Numbered from the stretch's first letter, positions 44,101 to 51,885 are shown. The stretch is 64,000 nucleotides of DNA from Nocardia spumae (GCF_020733635.1 NZ_JAJFZL010000001.1:496001-560000), one strand, 5' to 3'. Made by a program: numbers and translations. Notes: generated by a model not told the origin, from the sequence alone.

Positions 44101-47100
44101 CGTTGCACCTGGCTTGCCGGGCGTTGCGCCAGGGTGAGAGTTCGCTCGCGCTGGTGGGCGGCGCGACGGTCATGGCTACCCCGACGGTTTTCGTGGAGTT
44201 CTCCCGGCAGCGCGGCCTGGCCCCGGACGGCCGGTGCAAATCGTTCTCCGCCGCCGCCGACGGTGTGGCCTGGGCGGAGGGTGCGGCGGTGCTGGTCGTC
44301 GAACGGCTCTCCGACGCACGTCGACTGGGCCACGATGTCCTCGCCGTGGTGCGCGGTAGCGCGGTCAACCAGGACGGTGCGAGCAACGGCCTGACCGCGC
44401 CGAACGGCCCCTCGCAGGAGCGGGTCATCGCGGCCGCGCTGGCCGATGCCGGAGTGGATGCCGGGGACGTGCACGCGGTGGAAGCGCACGGGACGGGGAC
44501 GACGCTGGGCGATCCGATCGAAGCGCAGGCCCTGATCGCGGTCTACGGGCAGGGTCGCGCCGGCGAACCGCTGCGGATCGGATCACTGAAGTCCAACATC
44601 GGCCACAGCCAGGCGGCCGCCGGCGTGGGCGGCGTGATCAAGATGGTGCAGGCGTTGCGGCACGAGCGTTTGCCGGCGACGCTGCACGCCGATGAACTGT
44701 CGCCACATGTGGATTGGTCCTCGGGCGCGGTCCGGGTGCTGTCGGAGCCGGAACCGTGGCCGGCCGGGTCGCGGGTGCGCCGAGCGGGAGTGTCGTCGTT
44801 CGGCATCAGCGGTACCAACGCGCACGTGATCATCGAGGAGGCGCCCGCGGCACCCCAACGGCCGGCCGCGGCGCCGGAAACCATCGCCGACGTCGCGCGT
44901 GGCGGCACATCGCTGGTACCGCTGGTCGTTTCGGCGCGATCCGAGGCGGGGCTGCGGGCGCAGGCGCAACGATTGCGGACCTGGCTGGCCGATCGCCCGT
45001 CGGCGGATCCGGGCGCGGTGGCGCGGTCGCTGCTGGATTCGCGGGCGCTGTTGGACCGGCGGGGCGTCGTCGTCGGCGGTGATCATTCCGCATTGCTGGC
45101 GGGCCTGTCCGCGCTGGCATCCGGTTCTCCGGCGGCGGGTGTGACCGACGGTGTCGCCGCCTCGGGCACGACCGCGTTCCTGTTCACCGGCGGCGGCGCG
45201 CAGCGGGTGGGAATGGGTTCGGATCTGTATCGGGCATTCCCGGTGTTCGCGGCCGCACTGGACGAGGTGTGCGCGGAGTTCGACCAGCACCTGGGCGGTT
45301 CCCTGCTGGAGGTGATGTTCACCGATCCGGAGGGCGTGCTGGACCGGATGGACTGGATGCAACCGGCCTTGTTCGCCTACGAGGTGGCGCTGTTCCGCTT
45401 GCTCGAATCATTCGGTCTCACACCGGATGTGGTCACCGGCCATTCGCTGGGCGAATTGACCGCGGCCCATGTGGCGGGATTGTGGTCGCTCGCGGACGCC
45501 TGCGTCCTGGTGTCCGCGCGCGGCCGGCTGATGGGCTCGGCGCCTTCGGGCGGCGCGATGCACGCGGCGGCGATATCGGAGGCCGAGGCGGTGCGGCTGC
45601 TGACCGGTTTCGAGGACCGGGTGTCGCTGGCGGCGGTGAACGGCCCGGAGTCGGTGGTGTTCTCCGGTCACGCCGAGGCCGTCGACGAAATCCAGCGGCG
45701 ATTGACCGAAGCGGGGCACCGGAATACGCGATTGCGGATCTCGCATGCCTCCCATTCCGTGCTGATGGAACCCATCCTGGACGAATTCCGTGCGGTAGCA
45801 GCGGGTTTGACCTACCACACGCCGAAGCTGGCGATCGTGTCGAACGTCTCGGGCGCGCGGGCCGGCGACGAGGTTCGCGGGCCGGACTACTGGGTGTCGC
45901 AGGTGCGCAGTTGTGTGCGTTTCGCTCCGGGCGTGCGCAGCCTGGTCGAATCGGGTGTGGTCCGGTTCGTGGAGGTCGGCCCGGACGCCGTGCTGACCGC
46001 GATGATCGGAGAGTGTCTCGCCGACGCCGGCCGGATGGCGGCGAAATCCGCGGTGGTGGCGTCGTCGCGCCGGTCGGCCGACGAGACGGTGCAATTCGTC
46101 ACCTGTCTCGCCCAGGCGTTCGCGGCCGGAGCCGAGGTCGACCTGAGCCCGCTGGTTCCCGAACGCGCCGGCGGCCGGGAAGTGTTGCCCACCTACGCGT
46201 TCCAGCGTCAGCGCTACTGGGTGCAGCCGACGGTCGATACCGGCGCCGGATCCTTCGGTCATCCGCTGCTGCAGCACGCGGTTCCGCTCGCGGGCAGGGA
46301 CGAGTGGCTGTTCACCGGGAGCTTCTCTACCCGCACCCACCCGTGGATCGCCGATCACGCGGTATTCGGCTCGGTACTGCTGCCCGGAACGGCCTTCGCG
46401 GAGATGGCGATGAGCGCCGGTGCCTCACTGGACACCGGTGTCGTCGATGAGCTGCTACTCAACGCACCTCTGGTGATCGGCGAGGACACCGAGATCGAAT
46501 TGCAGGTGAGCATCGCGGCCGCGGACGAGAACGGCCGACGGGATGTGCGAATCCACTCCCGGCGCGCCGCGGGTCCGGAAGCGGGCGAGCAGGATTCCTG
46601 GGTGTTGCATGCCACCGGAGTGCTGACCGGCAGTGGTGACCCGGTGTCCGGGTGGGACGTCGGGGCGTGGCCGCCGGCCGGCGCCGCGCGGGGCGAGGGC
46701 GCCGAGCTGTACGACCGGCTGGCGGAGCGAGGGTTCGGCTACGGGCCTGCCTTCCAGGGGGTGACCGCGATCTGGACCCGCGGCGCCGAGACCTTCGCCG
46801 AGGTATCGCTCGACGATTCGACGCGAGAGGCGTTGTCCACCTACGCCATCCATCCAGCACTGCTGGACGCCTGCCTGCACGCCGCGCTCGACGAGCTGAT
46901 CGCCGAGGTGCCCGACGGGCGGATTCCGCTGCCGTTCTCCTTCACCGGAATGCGACTGTGGCGTCCGGGCGGCGCGGCGGCGCGGGCGCGGATCACCCGC
47001 GGTGCCGACGGGCAGGTGCGCGTCGATGTCGTCGACGAGGGCGGCGCTACGGTGCTGACCGTCGGTGCGGTCGGATCGCGGCCCATCGATATCGGATCGG

Positions 47101-49034
47101 TGCACCTGTCGAAGAGCGGTCCGGACGCGTCACCGCTGCGCCTGCGGTGGATCGAGTCCGAGGCCGCACCGGCCTCGGTGTACGGCGGAACGGTCGCGAC
47201 GGTGGGCGACGCCCGGATTCCCGGAATAGAACGGCACTATGCCGAGATATCCGAAGCGACCGAGGCCGAGACCGTACCGGACCTGATCGTCTGGACCGTC
47301 CCCGAAGCGGTCGGCTCCGCCGGCGACCGCGATGTCCGGCCCGCCGACGTACGCGCCTCGGTGCACCGTGCGTGGCAGTTGCTGCGATGGTGGCTGTCGG
47401 CCGATCGCCTCGCCGACACGCGCCTGCTGGTGGTGACCCGCCGGGCAGCGGGGCTGAACGGTGAGCCGGTGGATCTGCACGGCGCCGCCGTCACGGGATT
47501 GATCCGCAGCGCCCAGTCCGAACAGCCGGGGCGGATCGTTGTGCTCGATCACGACGGCGAGGTGAGCGCCGAACTGGTGCGCCGCGTCATGGCGACCGGC
47601 CACGCCCACGCGGCGGTGCGGGAGCAGCGGATCTATCTGCCTCGTCTGGTCGAGAGTGGCGAGGTGGCAACGGATTCGGATCGCGCACCCGTGTTCGGGG
47701 ACGGGACGGTGTTGATCACCGGCGGTACCAGTGGACTGGGAGCGCTGACGGCCCGGCATCTGGCCGACCGGCACGGGGTGCGGCAGCTGCTGCTGTTGTC
47801 GCGGCGCGGCGCGGCGGCCGACGGCGTCACCGAGCTGATCGCCGACCTGGCCCGGCGGGGAGCCCATGCCCGGGTCGAGGCCTGTGATGTCGCCGATCGG
47901 GCGGCCGTCTCGGCCGTTATCGACTCGATCGCACCGGAGCATCCGCTGACCGCGGTGATCCATTCCGCCGGCCTCGTGGACGATGCCACGATCGAGAATC
48001 TGTCGGCGGACCGAATCGATCGGGTCCTGGCACCGAAGATCGACGGCGCGCTGAATCTGCACGATCTGACGCGCGGCCACGCACTGTCCGCGTTCGTGGT
48101 CTTCTCCTCGGCCGCGGCGATTCTCGGATCACCGGGGCAGGGCAACTACGCGGCGGCGAACGCGTTCCTCGACGGACTCGCGCACGCGCGCCGCGCGGCG
48201 GGGTTGCCGGCGCTGTCGGTGGCCTGGGGCCTGTGGAACCAGGACACCGGGATGACCGGTGAGATGGACGGTGCCACGCTGGCGCGGCTGGAGCGGATCG
48301 GTCTGCGCATGTTGGGTGACGACGACGGGACGGCGCTGCTGGACGCGGCGGTCGTCGCCGGCGAGGCCGTACTCGCGTGCGTCCGATTCGACAAGCCGAC
48401 GCTGGGGGCGCAGGCCCGTGCCGGATTGCTGGCCGATGTCCTGACCGGCCTGGTGCCGGTGCGGGTGCGGCGGGAAGTCACCGGCACCGTCTCGGGTGGC
48501 GGATTGGCCGCGCGGCTGTCGGCCGCCGCGGCCGAACAGCGGGACGAGATCGTGCTCGCATTCGTCCGGGAACAGGCCGCGGCGGTGCTGGGGTATCCAT
48601 CGGCGGCCGAGGTCGATCCCGAAAGGCCGTTCAGCGATATGGGATTCGACTCCCTCGGCGGTGTCGAGCTGCGCAACCGGCTCGCCGAGGAGCTGGGTAC
48701 GAGACTCCCGTCGACACTGGTCTTCAACTATCCGACCGCGGCGGCCGTCGCGAAGTTGTTGCGGTCGCAGTGGGAGGAGTCCTCGGCCACCTCGGCGATC
48801 GACGATCAGATCGCCGCACTGCGTTCGTTGTTGACGGCCGTGCAATCCGTCGACGACAGAACGCGCCTGGCCCAGCGCATCACCGCGACCGTCGACGAGG
48901 CCCTCGGCGCATTCGCCCCCGACCCCGACCCCGAGCCCGTTGTCGAACGCGATCACGATCGTGTCGCCGTCGAAGCGGCGTCGAGCGCCGACGAGCTCTT
49001 CGCGCTCATCGATCAGCAGATCGCCGGAAAGTAG
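38196..49034 (+). CDS. modular type I polyketide synthase, modules 3-4 (middle of the line)
   Basis: A 3612-residue PKS: N-terminal docking coil (LRRYLKKTALELYETKQQL within the first 33 residues), two KS-AT-DH-KR-ACP modules, and a C-terminal docking region ending SADELFALIDQQIAGK. Having docking segments at both ends places it between the KSQ-starting and TE-ending proteins. Both KSs have DTACSSS (C208, C1963); both DHs and KRs are intact. AT3 is malonyl type (GHSIG, HGFH); AT4 is atypical (GHSLG, HASH). ATG 38196 has AGGAG at 38183 and lies 25 bases after the preceding stop; an open in-frame extension upstream overlaps the previous gene and is not coding. A thioesterase gene follows after 8 bases. 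Confidence 0.96.
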   Translation: MADNDELRRYLKKTALELYETKQQLRELDDRAREPIAIVGMACRYPGNVRSPEELWRVVEGGVDAVGDYPTDRGWDLERLFDPDPDVPGTIYTRRGGFLESVADFDADFFGISPREAAAMDPQQRLILEASWEALEDAGIDPLSLQGSDTGVFAGVAHQNYGPAVGSPAITAETEGHVYLGVSNSVLSGRIAYTLGLTGPALSVDTACSSSLVALHLACQALRNGDTSLALAGGVTVMSDPSLLIAFARQRALSVDARCKAFAAAADGTGFSEGLGVLVLERLSDARRLGHTVLAVVRGSAVNQDGASNGLTAPNGPSQERVITQALANAGMKPADIDVVEAHGTGTMLGDPIEARALIGVYGARSSETPLWLGSLKSNIGHTSAAAGVGGVIKMVQAMRHGLLPKTLHVDAPTPHVDWSAGTVRLLQDSAAWPAGDRPRRAGVSSFGASGTNAHVILEEAPADPVREESPDRTEHTDSAATISGPAIDSDIVAWPVSAASEPGLAAQADRLRQWLAGTPDADPCDIGYSLTTTRARLDWRGVVVGRGRAELEAGLGALADATTSAAEVVRGRVVPGNTAFLFTGQGAQRPGMGKDLYAAFPVFASALDEICAVFDPLLGRSLRDLMFAADDSELLDRTEFTQPALFAFEVALYRLIESFGPVPDLLLGHSIGELVAAYVAGVWSLPDACALVAARGRLMGALPGGGAMLAAAVSEDAANALIAGYGDRLSVAAVNGPAAVVLSGAAEAIGEIERALAGRGAKTSRLRVGHGFHSVLMEPMLDEFRTVAAGLTYRTPSVPIVSNVTGALVADDELSDPAYWVRQVRRAVRFAPGVDALVAARARRFLEVGPDAVLAAMTRQCLAETPDIENRSVVAAAARRGADEAAQFIAFLAGAHVSGLDVDWRRLYADRSDRRIPLPTYAFQRRRYWLPPVDGLGDVRRAGLLSIDHPMLGAAVAVAGKDEWLFTGRLSTTSQAWIADHTVFGAILLPGTGFVELAATVGARLGVDIVDELVLQAPLRLDGRAEIDIQISVEAPDDAGRRRFVVTSRPAGDEDTGAGAITHAHGVFAGLPDDDPIGVAEAEPWADDEASPADALYDDLAARGLGYGPAFQGVRRLWRAGADVLAEVTLPAEIAADAPRFGLHPALLDAALHAAVDELGADLPNGTVPLPFSFHGVRLYRRGASAVRARIRRTGSDSVRLELRDDTGAAVATVEALRARPVDSRTLGKDRSIGRRALYDLRWVPVEARTAAQSRRIVVLGPDSDAGAEIEAIDGTLPEAVAWFADAGEDESDSSATVSAQTLHRAVHTALATVRSWLRRPSAAETRLVVVTRAAVGMPGEDPDPAAAAAWGLLRSAQSEHPGRIVLLDAARGAEVGAAVLSAALDSGEEQLAERSGVLLTPRLTPHADVDTAEPANFGSGAVLITGGTSGLGARVARHLAAERGVRELVLVSRRGATADGVAELVAELAELGARTRVLACDVGDRAAVRTMLAEISEGPALTAVIHAAGLLDDGTVDTLTPERVDRVLAPKVDAALHLHELTLDLDLSAFVLFSSIAAVLGSAGQGNYAAANSALDALARRRVNAGLPAVSVAWGPWSSDGGMTADLDAAAILRLSRMGFRALAAADGLALFDLAAAAGAPYLAAVDFDAAALSVQARAGLLPGALQSLVPRSRRAEGGGDLARRMAGAAPDQHDGIVLAFVRDQVAEVLGHASGNLVDAEKPFSEMGFDSLGVVEFRNRLTKATGLRLPSTLAFDHPTAAAVARYLRARIAGDGASVSRAPRRTRVDEPIAIVGMACRYPGGVASADELWDLVASGTDAISEFPSDRGWKLDRLIHPDPEHPGTSYAREGGFLTGVADFDAGFFGIGPREATAMDPQQRLLLEVSWEALEQAGIDPTSLRGTDTGVYTGVMYQDYEVLTRQAGHETEGYVGTGAAASVVSGRVAYTLGLEGPAMTVDTACSSSLVALHLACRALRQGESSLALVGGATVMATPTVFVEFSRQRGLAPDGRCKSFSAAADGVAWAEGAAVLVVERLSDARRLGHDVLAVVRGSAVNQDGASNGLTAPNGPSQERVIAAALADAGVDAGDVHAVEAHGTGTTLGDPIEAQALIAVYGQGRAGEPLRIGSLKSNIGHSQAAAGVGGVIKMVQALRHERLPATLHADELSPHVDWSSGAVRVLSEPEPWPAGSRVRRAGVSSFGISGTNAHVIIEEAPAAPQRPAAAPETIADVARGGTSLVPLVVSARSEAGLRAQAQRLRTWLADRPSADPGAVARSLLDSRALLDRRGVVVGGDHSALLAGLSALASGSPAAGVTDGVAASGTTAFLFTGGGAQRVGMGSDLYRAFPVFAAALDEVCAEFDQHLGGSLLEVMFTDPEGVLDRMDWMQPALFAYEVALFRLLESFGLTPDVVTGHSLGELTAAHVAGLWSLADACVLVSARGRLMGSAPSGGAMHAAAISEAEAVRLLTGFEDRVSLAAVNGPESVVFSGHAEAVDEIQRRLTEAGHRNTRLRISHASHSVLMEPILDEFRAVAAGLTYHTPKLAIVSNVSGARAGDEVRGPDYWVSQVRSCVRFAPGVRSLVESGVVRFVEVGPDAVLTAMIGECLADAGRMAAKSAVVASSRRSADETVQFVTCLAQAFAAGAEVDLSPLVPERAGGREVLPTYAFQRQRYWVQPTVDTGAGSFGHPLLQHAVPLAGRDEWLFTGSFSTRTHPWIADHAVFGSVLLPGTAFAEMAMSAGASLDTGVVDELLLNAPLVIGEDTEIELQVSIAAADENGRRDVRIHSRRAAGPEAGEQDSWVLHATGVLTGSGDPVSGWDVGAWPPAGAARGEGAELYDRLAERGFGYGPAFQGVTAIWTRGAETFAEVSLDDSTREALSTYAIHPALLDACLHAALDELIAEVPDGRIPLPFSFTGMRLWRPGGAAARARITRGADGQVRVDVVDEGGATVLTVGAVGSRPIDIGSVHLSKSGPDASPLRLRWIESEAAPASVYGGTVATVGDARIPGIERHYAEISEATEAETVPDLIVWTVPEAVGSAGDRDVRPADVRASVHRAWQLLRWWLSADRLADTRLLVVTRRAAGLNGEPVDLHGAAVTGLIRSAQSEQPGRIVVLDHDGEVSAELVRRVMATGHAHAAVREQRIYLPRLVESGEVATDSDRAPVFGDGTVLITGGTSGLGALTARHLADRHGVRQLLLLSRRGAAADGVTELIADLARRGAHARVEACDVADRAAVSAVIDSIAPEHPLTAVIHSAGLVDDATIENLSADRIDRVLAPKIDGALNLHDLTRGHALSAFVVFSSAAAILGSPGQGNYAAANAFLDGLAHARRAAGLPALSVAWGLWNQDTGMTGEMDGATLARLERIGLRMLGDDDGTALLDAAVVAGEAVLACVRFDKPTLGAQARAGLLADVLTGLVPVRVRREVTGTVSGGGLAARLSAAAAEQRDEIVLAFVREQAAAVLGYPSAAEVDPERPFSDMGFDSLGGVELRNRLAEELGTRLPSTLVFNYPTAAAVAKLLRSQWEESSATSAIDDQIAALRSLLTAVQSVDDRTRLAQRITATVDEALGAFAPDPDPEPVVERDHDRVAVEAASSADELFALIDQQIAGK
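38294..43515 (+). other. PKS module 3: KS-AT(malonyl)-DH-KR-ACP
   Basis: KS C208; AT S671 in GHSIG with HGFH (HAFH variant) at 40505, read as malonyl; DH H982 in HTVFGAILLP; KR with LDD; ACP S1733. No ER. It forms the first alkene, C10=C11. Confidence 0.87.
43566..48775 (+). other. PKS module 4: KS-AT(atypical HASH)-DH-KR-ACP
   Basis: KS C1963; DH H2721 in HAVFGSVLLP; KR with VDD; ACP S3486. The AT departs from all others here: FTGGGAQ in place of FTGQGAQ (residue 2333, the position of the oxyanion-hole Gln), WMQPALF in place of WTQPALF, GHSLG (S2417) in place of GHSIG, and HASH (H2517-H2520; 45744-45755), between malonyl HAFH and methylmalonyl YASH. HASH ATs are known to be relaxed in some systems. 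If methylmalonyl is used, the product has a methyl at C8. No ER; it forms C8=C9. Confidence 0.83.
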
Positions 49035-49042
49035 GGAAGGTC

Positions 49043-49576
49043 ATGACACAGCAGGACACCGGGACCGTGGAGATCGCGGACGGCACCAGGACGCTTCGGC
49101 TGGAATGGGAGGATCCCTCGGTCGCCGTACTGAGCCTGGCGCAATTGTCGCGAGACGAATTGGTGCAGCGGCTGCGGTCCGGTGAACTTCCGCTGCCGCC
49201 GCTGGCCACGGTGCTCAATATCGGGGTCGTCGATGCCGAACCCGGTCACATGACATTGAGTCTCACCCCGGACGAGCGGCACGTGAACTTCCTCGGGGTG
49301 GTCGGCGGCGGCGTGATCACCTCGGTTCTCGATGTCGCGATGTGGGGTGCGGTCCAGCTGTCGGTGGACGACAAATCCATGATCACGACCGTGAATATGA
49401 ATACCAGTCTGTTGCGCGGGGTTTCGCACCTGCAGGGGCCGCTGCGGGCGGTCGCGGAGGCGGTGCACGTCGGCCGGACCACCGCGACCGCCGAAGCCCG
49501 CCTCGTCGACACCTCGGACAAGATCTACGCGACCGCTACCGCCACCTTCGTCCGGATCGGCGGCGCCGGCGCCTGA
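49043..49576 (+). CDS. hotdog-fold (PaaI-type) thioesterase, last gene of the PKS operon
   Basis: A 177-residue protein whose second half is a hotdog domain: NFLGVVGGGVITSVLDVAMWGAV, then TTVNMNTSLLRGV and GRTTATAEARLVD. In PaaI/THEM2-like enzymes the first motif is N-x-x-G-x-x-H-G-G; here the His is Gly, while the Asn and the Asp of SVLDVAMW are kept. The first 65 residues (with LSRDELVQRLRSGELPLPPLATVLNI) are an N-terminal extension common in actinobacterial members. The ATG at 49043 follows AGGGAAGG and is 8 bases after the last PKS stop, so it is part of the operon. It may edit stalled or wrongly loaded acyl-ACPs, like other discrete thioesterases in PKS clusters, or hydrolyse acyl-CoA; neither is shown. 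Confidence 0.8.
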   Translation: MTQQDTGTVEIADGTRTLRLEWEDPSVAVLSLAQLSRDELVQRLRSGELPLPPLATVLNIGVVDAEPGHMTLSLTPDERHVNFLGVVGGGVITSVLDVAMWGAVQLSVDDKSMITTVNMNTSLLRGVSHLQGPLRAVAEAVHVGRTTATAEARLVDTSDKIYATATATFVRIGGAGA

Positions 49577-49580
49577 AAAC

Positions 49581-49615
49581 GATGCGGCCCAGAGTCTTTC
49601 GCCCTGGGCCGCATC
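49581..49615. terminator. bidirectional intrinsic terminator
   Basis: GATGCGGCCCAG (49581-49592) pairs perfectly with CTGGGCCGCATC (49604-49615) across an 11-base loop. It sits just after the thioesterase stop and just before the end of the convergent flavoenzyme gene, marking the 3' end of the PKS operon. Confidence 0.85.
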
Positions 49616-49628
49616 GCCTATCGGCGAC

Positions 49629-51659
49629 TCACAGCGCGGCCGCCAGCTCGGTCCCCTGCTGAATGGCGCGTTTGGCGTCGAGCTCCTTGGCCTCCTCGGC
49701 CCCGCCGATGAGATGTACTCGCACACCCCGGCTTTCGAGCTGCTCCGCGAGGTCGGAGACCGATTCCTGACCCGCGCAGATCACCACGTTGTCGACCGCG
49801 ATCATCCGATGCCCCTCACGATGCGGACCGAAGCTGAGGTGCACGCCGTTGTCGTCGATCCGTTCGTAGTTGACTCCGCCGATCTGCTCGACGCCCCTGC
49901 CCTCCACCGATGCGCGATGGATCCAGCCGGTCGTCTTGCCCAGCGACAGCCCGAACGGACCCGACTTCCGTTGCAGCAGAGTCACTGTGCGCACGGCCGC
50001 GGCGGGCACGGGGGTGGTCAGCTGGCCACGGGCACGCGGGTCGTCGGTGACACCCCACTCCCTGCGCCACTCGCGCAAGTCCAGCGCGGAGCTCGCACCG
50101 ACGGTCAAGAACTCGCTGACGTCGAAACCGATGCCGCCCGCGCCGATCACGGCCACACGGTCGCCGACCGGCCGATCACCGCGGATCAACTCCGGATAGG
50201 ACAGCACCATCGGGTGGGCGATACCCGGGATATCCGGGGTCCGTGGACGAACGCCGGTGGCCACCACGATCTCGTCCCAGTCGCCGGCGGCGAGTCCCGC
50301 CGCGTCGGCGCGGGTGTTCAGATGCACTGTGACACCGGTGATTTCGAGCTTGCGCCGGAAGTATCGGAGGGACTCGTCGAACTCCTCCTTGCCAGGAATG
50401 CGTCGAGCGAGATCGAATTGGCCGCCGATGTGATCTTCGGACTCGAACAACTCGACGTGGTGGCCACGCTCCGCGAGTCCGATGGCGGCGGACAGGCCCG
50501 CCGGGCCCGCGCCGACGACGGCGACGCGTTTGGTGTGCCGGGTCGGCAGCAGTTGCAGCAGAGTCTCGTGGCAGGCGCGCGGATTCACCAGGCAGGACAC
50601 GGTCTGACGAGTGAAGGTGTGGTCGAGGCAGGCCTGGTTGCAGGCGATGCAGGTGTTGATCTCGTCGACCCGTCCCGAAGCGGCCTTGTCGACCCATTCC
50701 GGGTCGGCCAGCAGTGGGCGCGCCAGCGAGATCAGGTCGGCGTTGCCGTCTTCGAGGATCTGCTCGGCGATTTCGGGCATGTTGATGCGATTCGACGCGC
50801 AGACCGGAATCCGCACGTGCTGTTTGATTTTCGCGGTGTAATCGACGAAAGCAGCGCGCGGTACGGAGGTGACGATGGTCGGAACTCGCGACTCGTGCCA
50901 GCCGATATCGGTGTTGATGACGTCTACCCCGGCGGCTTCCAATTCTCGCGCCAGCTCGACGATTTCGTCGAATGTCTGCCCGTCCTCGACGAATTCGGCC
51001 AGAGACATCCGGAACATGATGAACATCCGCTCGCCCACCGCGGCCCGGATGCGCCGGACGACCTCGATCGGAAACCGTCGCCGATTAGCCGCCGATCCGC
51101 CCCAGTCATCGGTGCGAGTATTGGTGCGCGGGGCCAGGAATTGATTGATCAGGAAGCCTTCGCCGCCCATCACATCGACGCCGTCGTATCCGGCGAGTTC
51201 CGCCAATTCCGCGCAGCGGACGTGATCGGCGATAGTCGATTCGATCTGTTCCTCGCTGAATGCGCGCGGCTCGAATGCCGTCAGCGGCGAAGCGATCGGT
51301 GAGGGCGCCAGATTGCCCGGAATATTCGAATCGCGCCCACCGTGCAGGATCTGGAGAGCGATCTTGGCGCCGGCCTCGTGTACGGCCGAGGTGATCGCGC
51401 GATGCCGTTCGGCATCGGTTTCGTCCAGCAGTGCGCAGGCGAAAGGCCACAGCCAGCCCTCGCGGCTGGGAGCGTAGCCACCGGTAACGATCAGCCCCAC
51501 GCCGCCGCGTGCGCGTTCGGCGAAAAAGGCTGCCAGGCGGTCGATATGCCAATTCCGGTCCTCGAGGCCGGTGTGCATCGAACCCATCACCACGCGGTTG
51601 CGCAGCGTCACGCGCCCGATCTCGAGCGGTGAGAGCAGACGCGGAAATGCTGAACTCAT
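49629..51659 (-). CDS. NADH:flavin oxidoreductase, 2,4-dienoyl-CoA reductase (FadH) family
   Basis: A 676-residue iron-sulfur flavoprotein collinear with E. coli FadH. Residues 1-350 form the FMN-binding barrel; C337, C340, C344 and C356 (CIACNQAC, then C) bind the [4Fe-4S] cluster; GAGPAG at 383-388 starts the FAD domain; IGAGGIGFD marks the NAD(P)H site. FadH uses NADPH to reduce 2,4-dienoyl-CoA in breakdown of unsaturated fatty acids. H255 (in DIGWHESR) matches the catalytic His, but the proton-donor Tyr of GSEGYLIN is Phe here (F169 in GGEGFLINQF), with E167 kept. This may alter product regiochemistry. It is transcribed toward the PKS operon and diverges from an MFS gene; a role on the conjugated polyene is possible but unproven, and an ordinary beta-oxidation role is the alternative. 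Confidence 0.88.
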   Translation of the reverse strand: MSSAFPRLLSPLEIGRVTLRNRVVMGSMHTGLEDRNWHIDRLAAFFAERARGGVGLIVTGGYAPSREGWLWPFACALLDETDAERHRAITSAVHEAGAKIALQILHGGRDSNIPGNLAPSPIASPLTAFEPRAFSEEQIESTIADHVRCAELAELAGYDGVDVMGGEGFLINQFLAPRTNTRTDDWGGSAANRRRFPIEVVRRIRAAVGERMFIMFRMSLAEFVEDGQTFDEIVELARELEAAGVDVINTDIGWHESRVPTIVTSVPRAAFVDYTAKIKQHVRIPVCASNRINMPEIAEQILEDGNADLISLARPLLADPEWVDKAASGRVDEINTCIACNQACLDHTFTRQTVSCLVNPRACHETLLQLLPTRHTKRVAVVGAGPAGLSAAIGLAERGHHVELFESEDHIGGQFDLARRIPGKEEFDESLRYFRRKLEITGVTVHLNTRADAAGLAAGDWDEIVVATGVRPRTPDIPGIAHPMVLSYPELIRGDRPVGDRVAVIGAGGIGFDVSEFLTVGASSALDLREWRREWGVTDDPRARGQLTTPVPAAAVRTVTLLQRKSGPFGLSLGKTTGWIHRASVEGRGVEQIGGVNYERIDDNGVHLSFGPHREGHRMIAVDNVVICAGQESVSDLAEQLESRGVRVHLIGGAEEAKELDAKRAIQQGTELAAAL

Positions 51660-51797
51660 GGGCTGAACTTAACGGTCGGTTTCTGCCTGTGCCATTCCTG
51701 GGAACAGGTGTTTTCGTGACGGTTACCTGAGGTTTCGATATCGGCCCCGGTGTCACTGGGGGACATCCGGCTGTTCTCACTGTTGGCGATAGATCCA

Positions 51798-51825
51798 TTG
51801 ACAGGTATCGAGCTTTTCCTACTCT
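51798..51825 (+). promoter_or_regulatory. promoter of the MFS transporter gene
   Basis: A consensus TTGACA (51798-51803), 16-base spacer and TACTCT (51820-51825) fit a strong housekeeping promoter. The start would be near 51832, giving a leader of about 55 bases. Confidence 0.6.
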
Positions 51826-51831
51826 GTGGTT

Positions 51832-51849
51832 CGACTCGATTCGGAGTCG
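51832..51849. promoter_or_regulatory. palindrome at the transcription start of the MFS gene
   Basis: CGACTC and GAGTCG form a perfect 6-bp inverted repeat with a 6-base spacer, right where transcription from the TTGACA/TACTCT promoter should begin. It could be a repressor site or a 5' leader hairpin. Confidence 0.4.
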
Positions 51850-51885
51850 TCGTCGGTCCCCGCGGGACACGGTGTAGGAAGTGCG

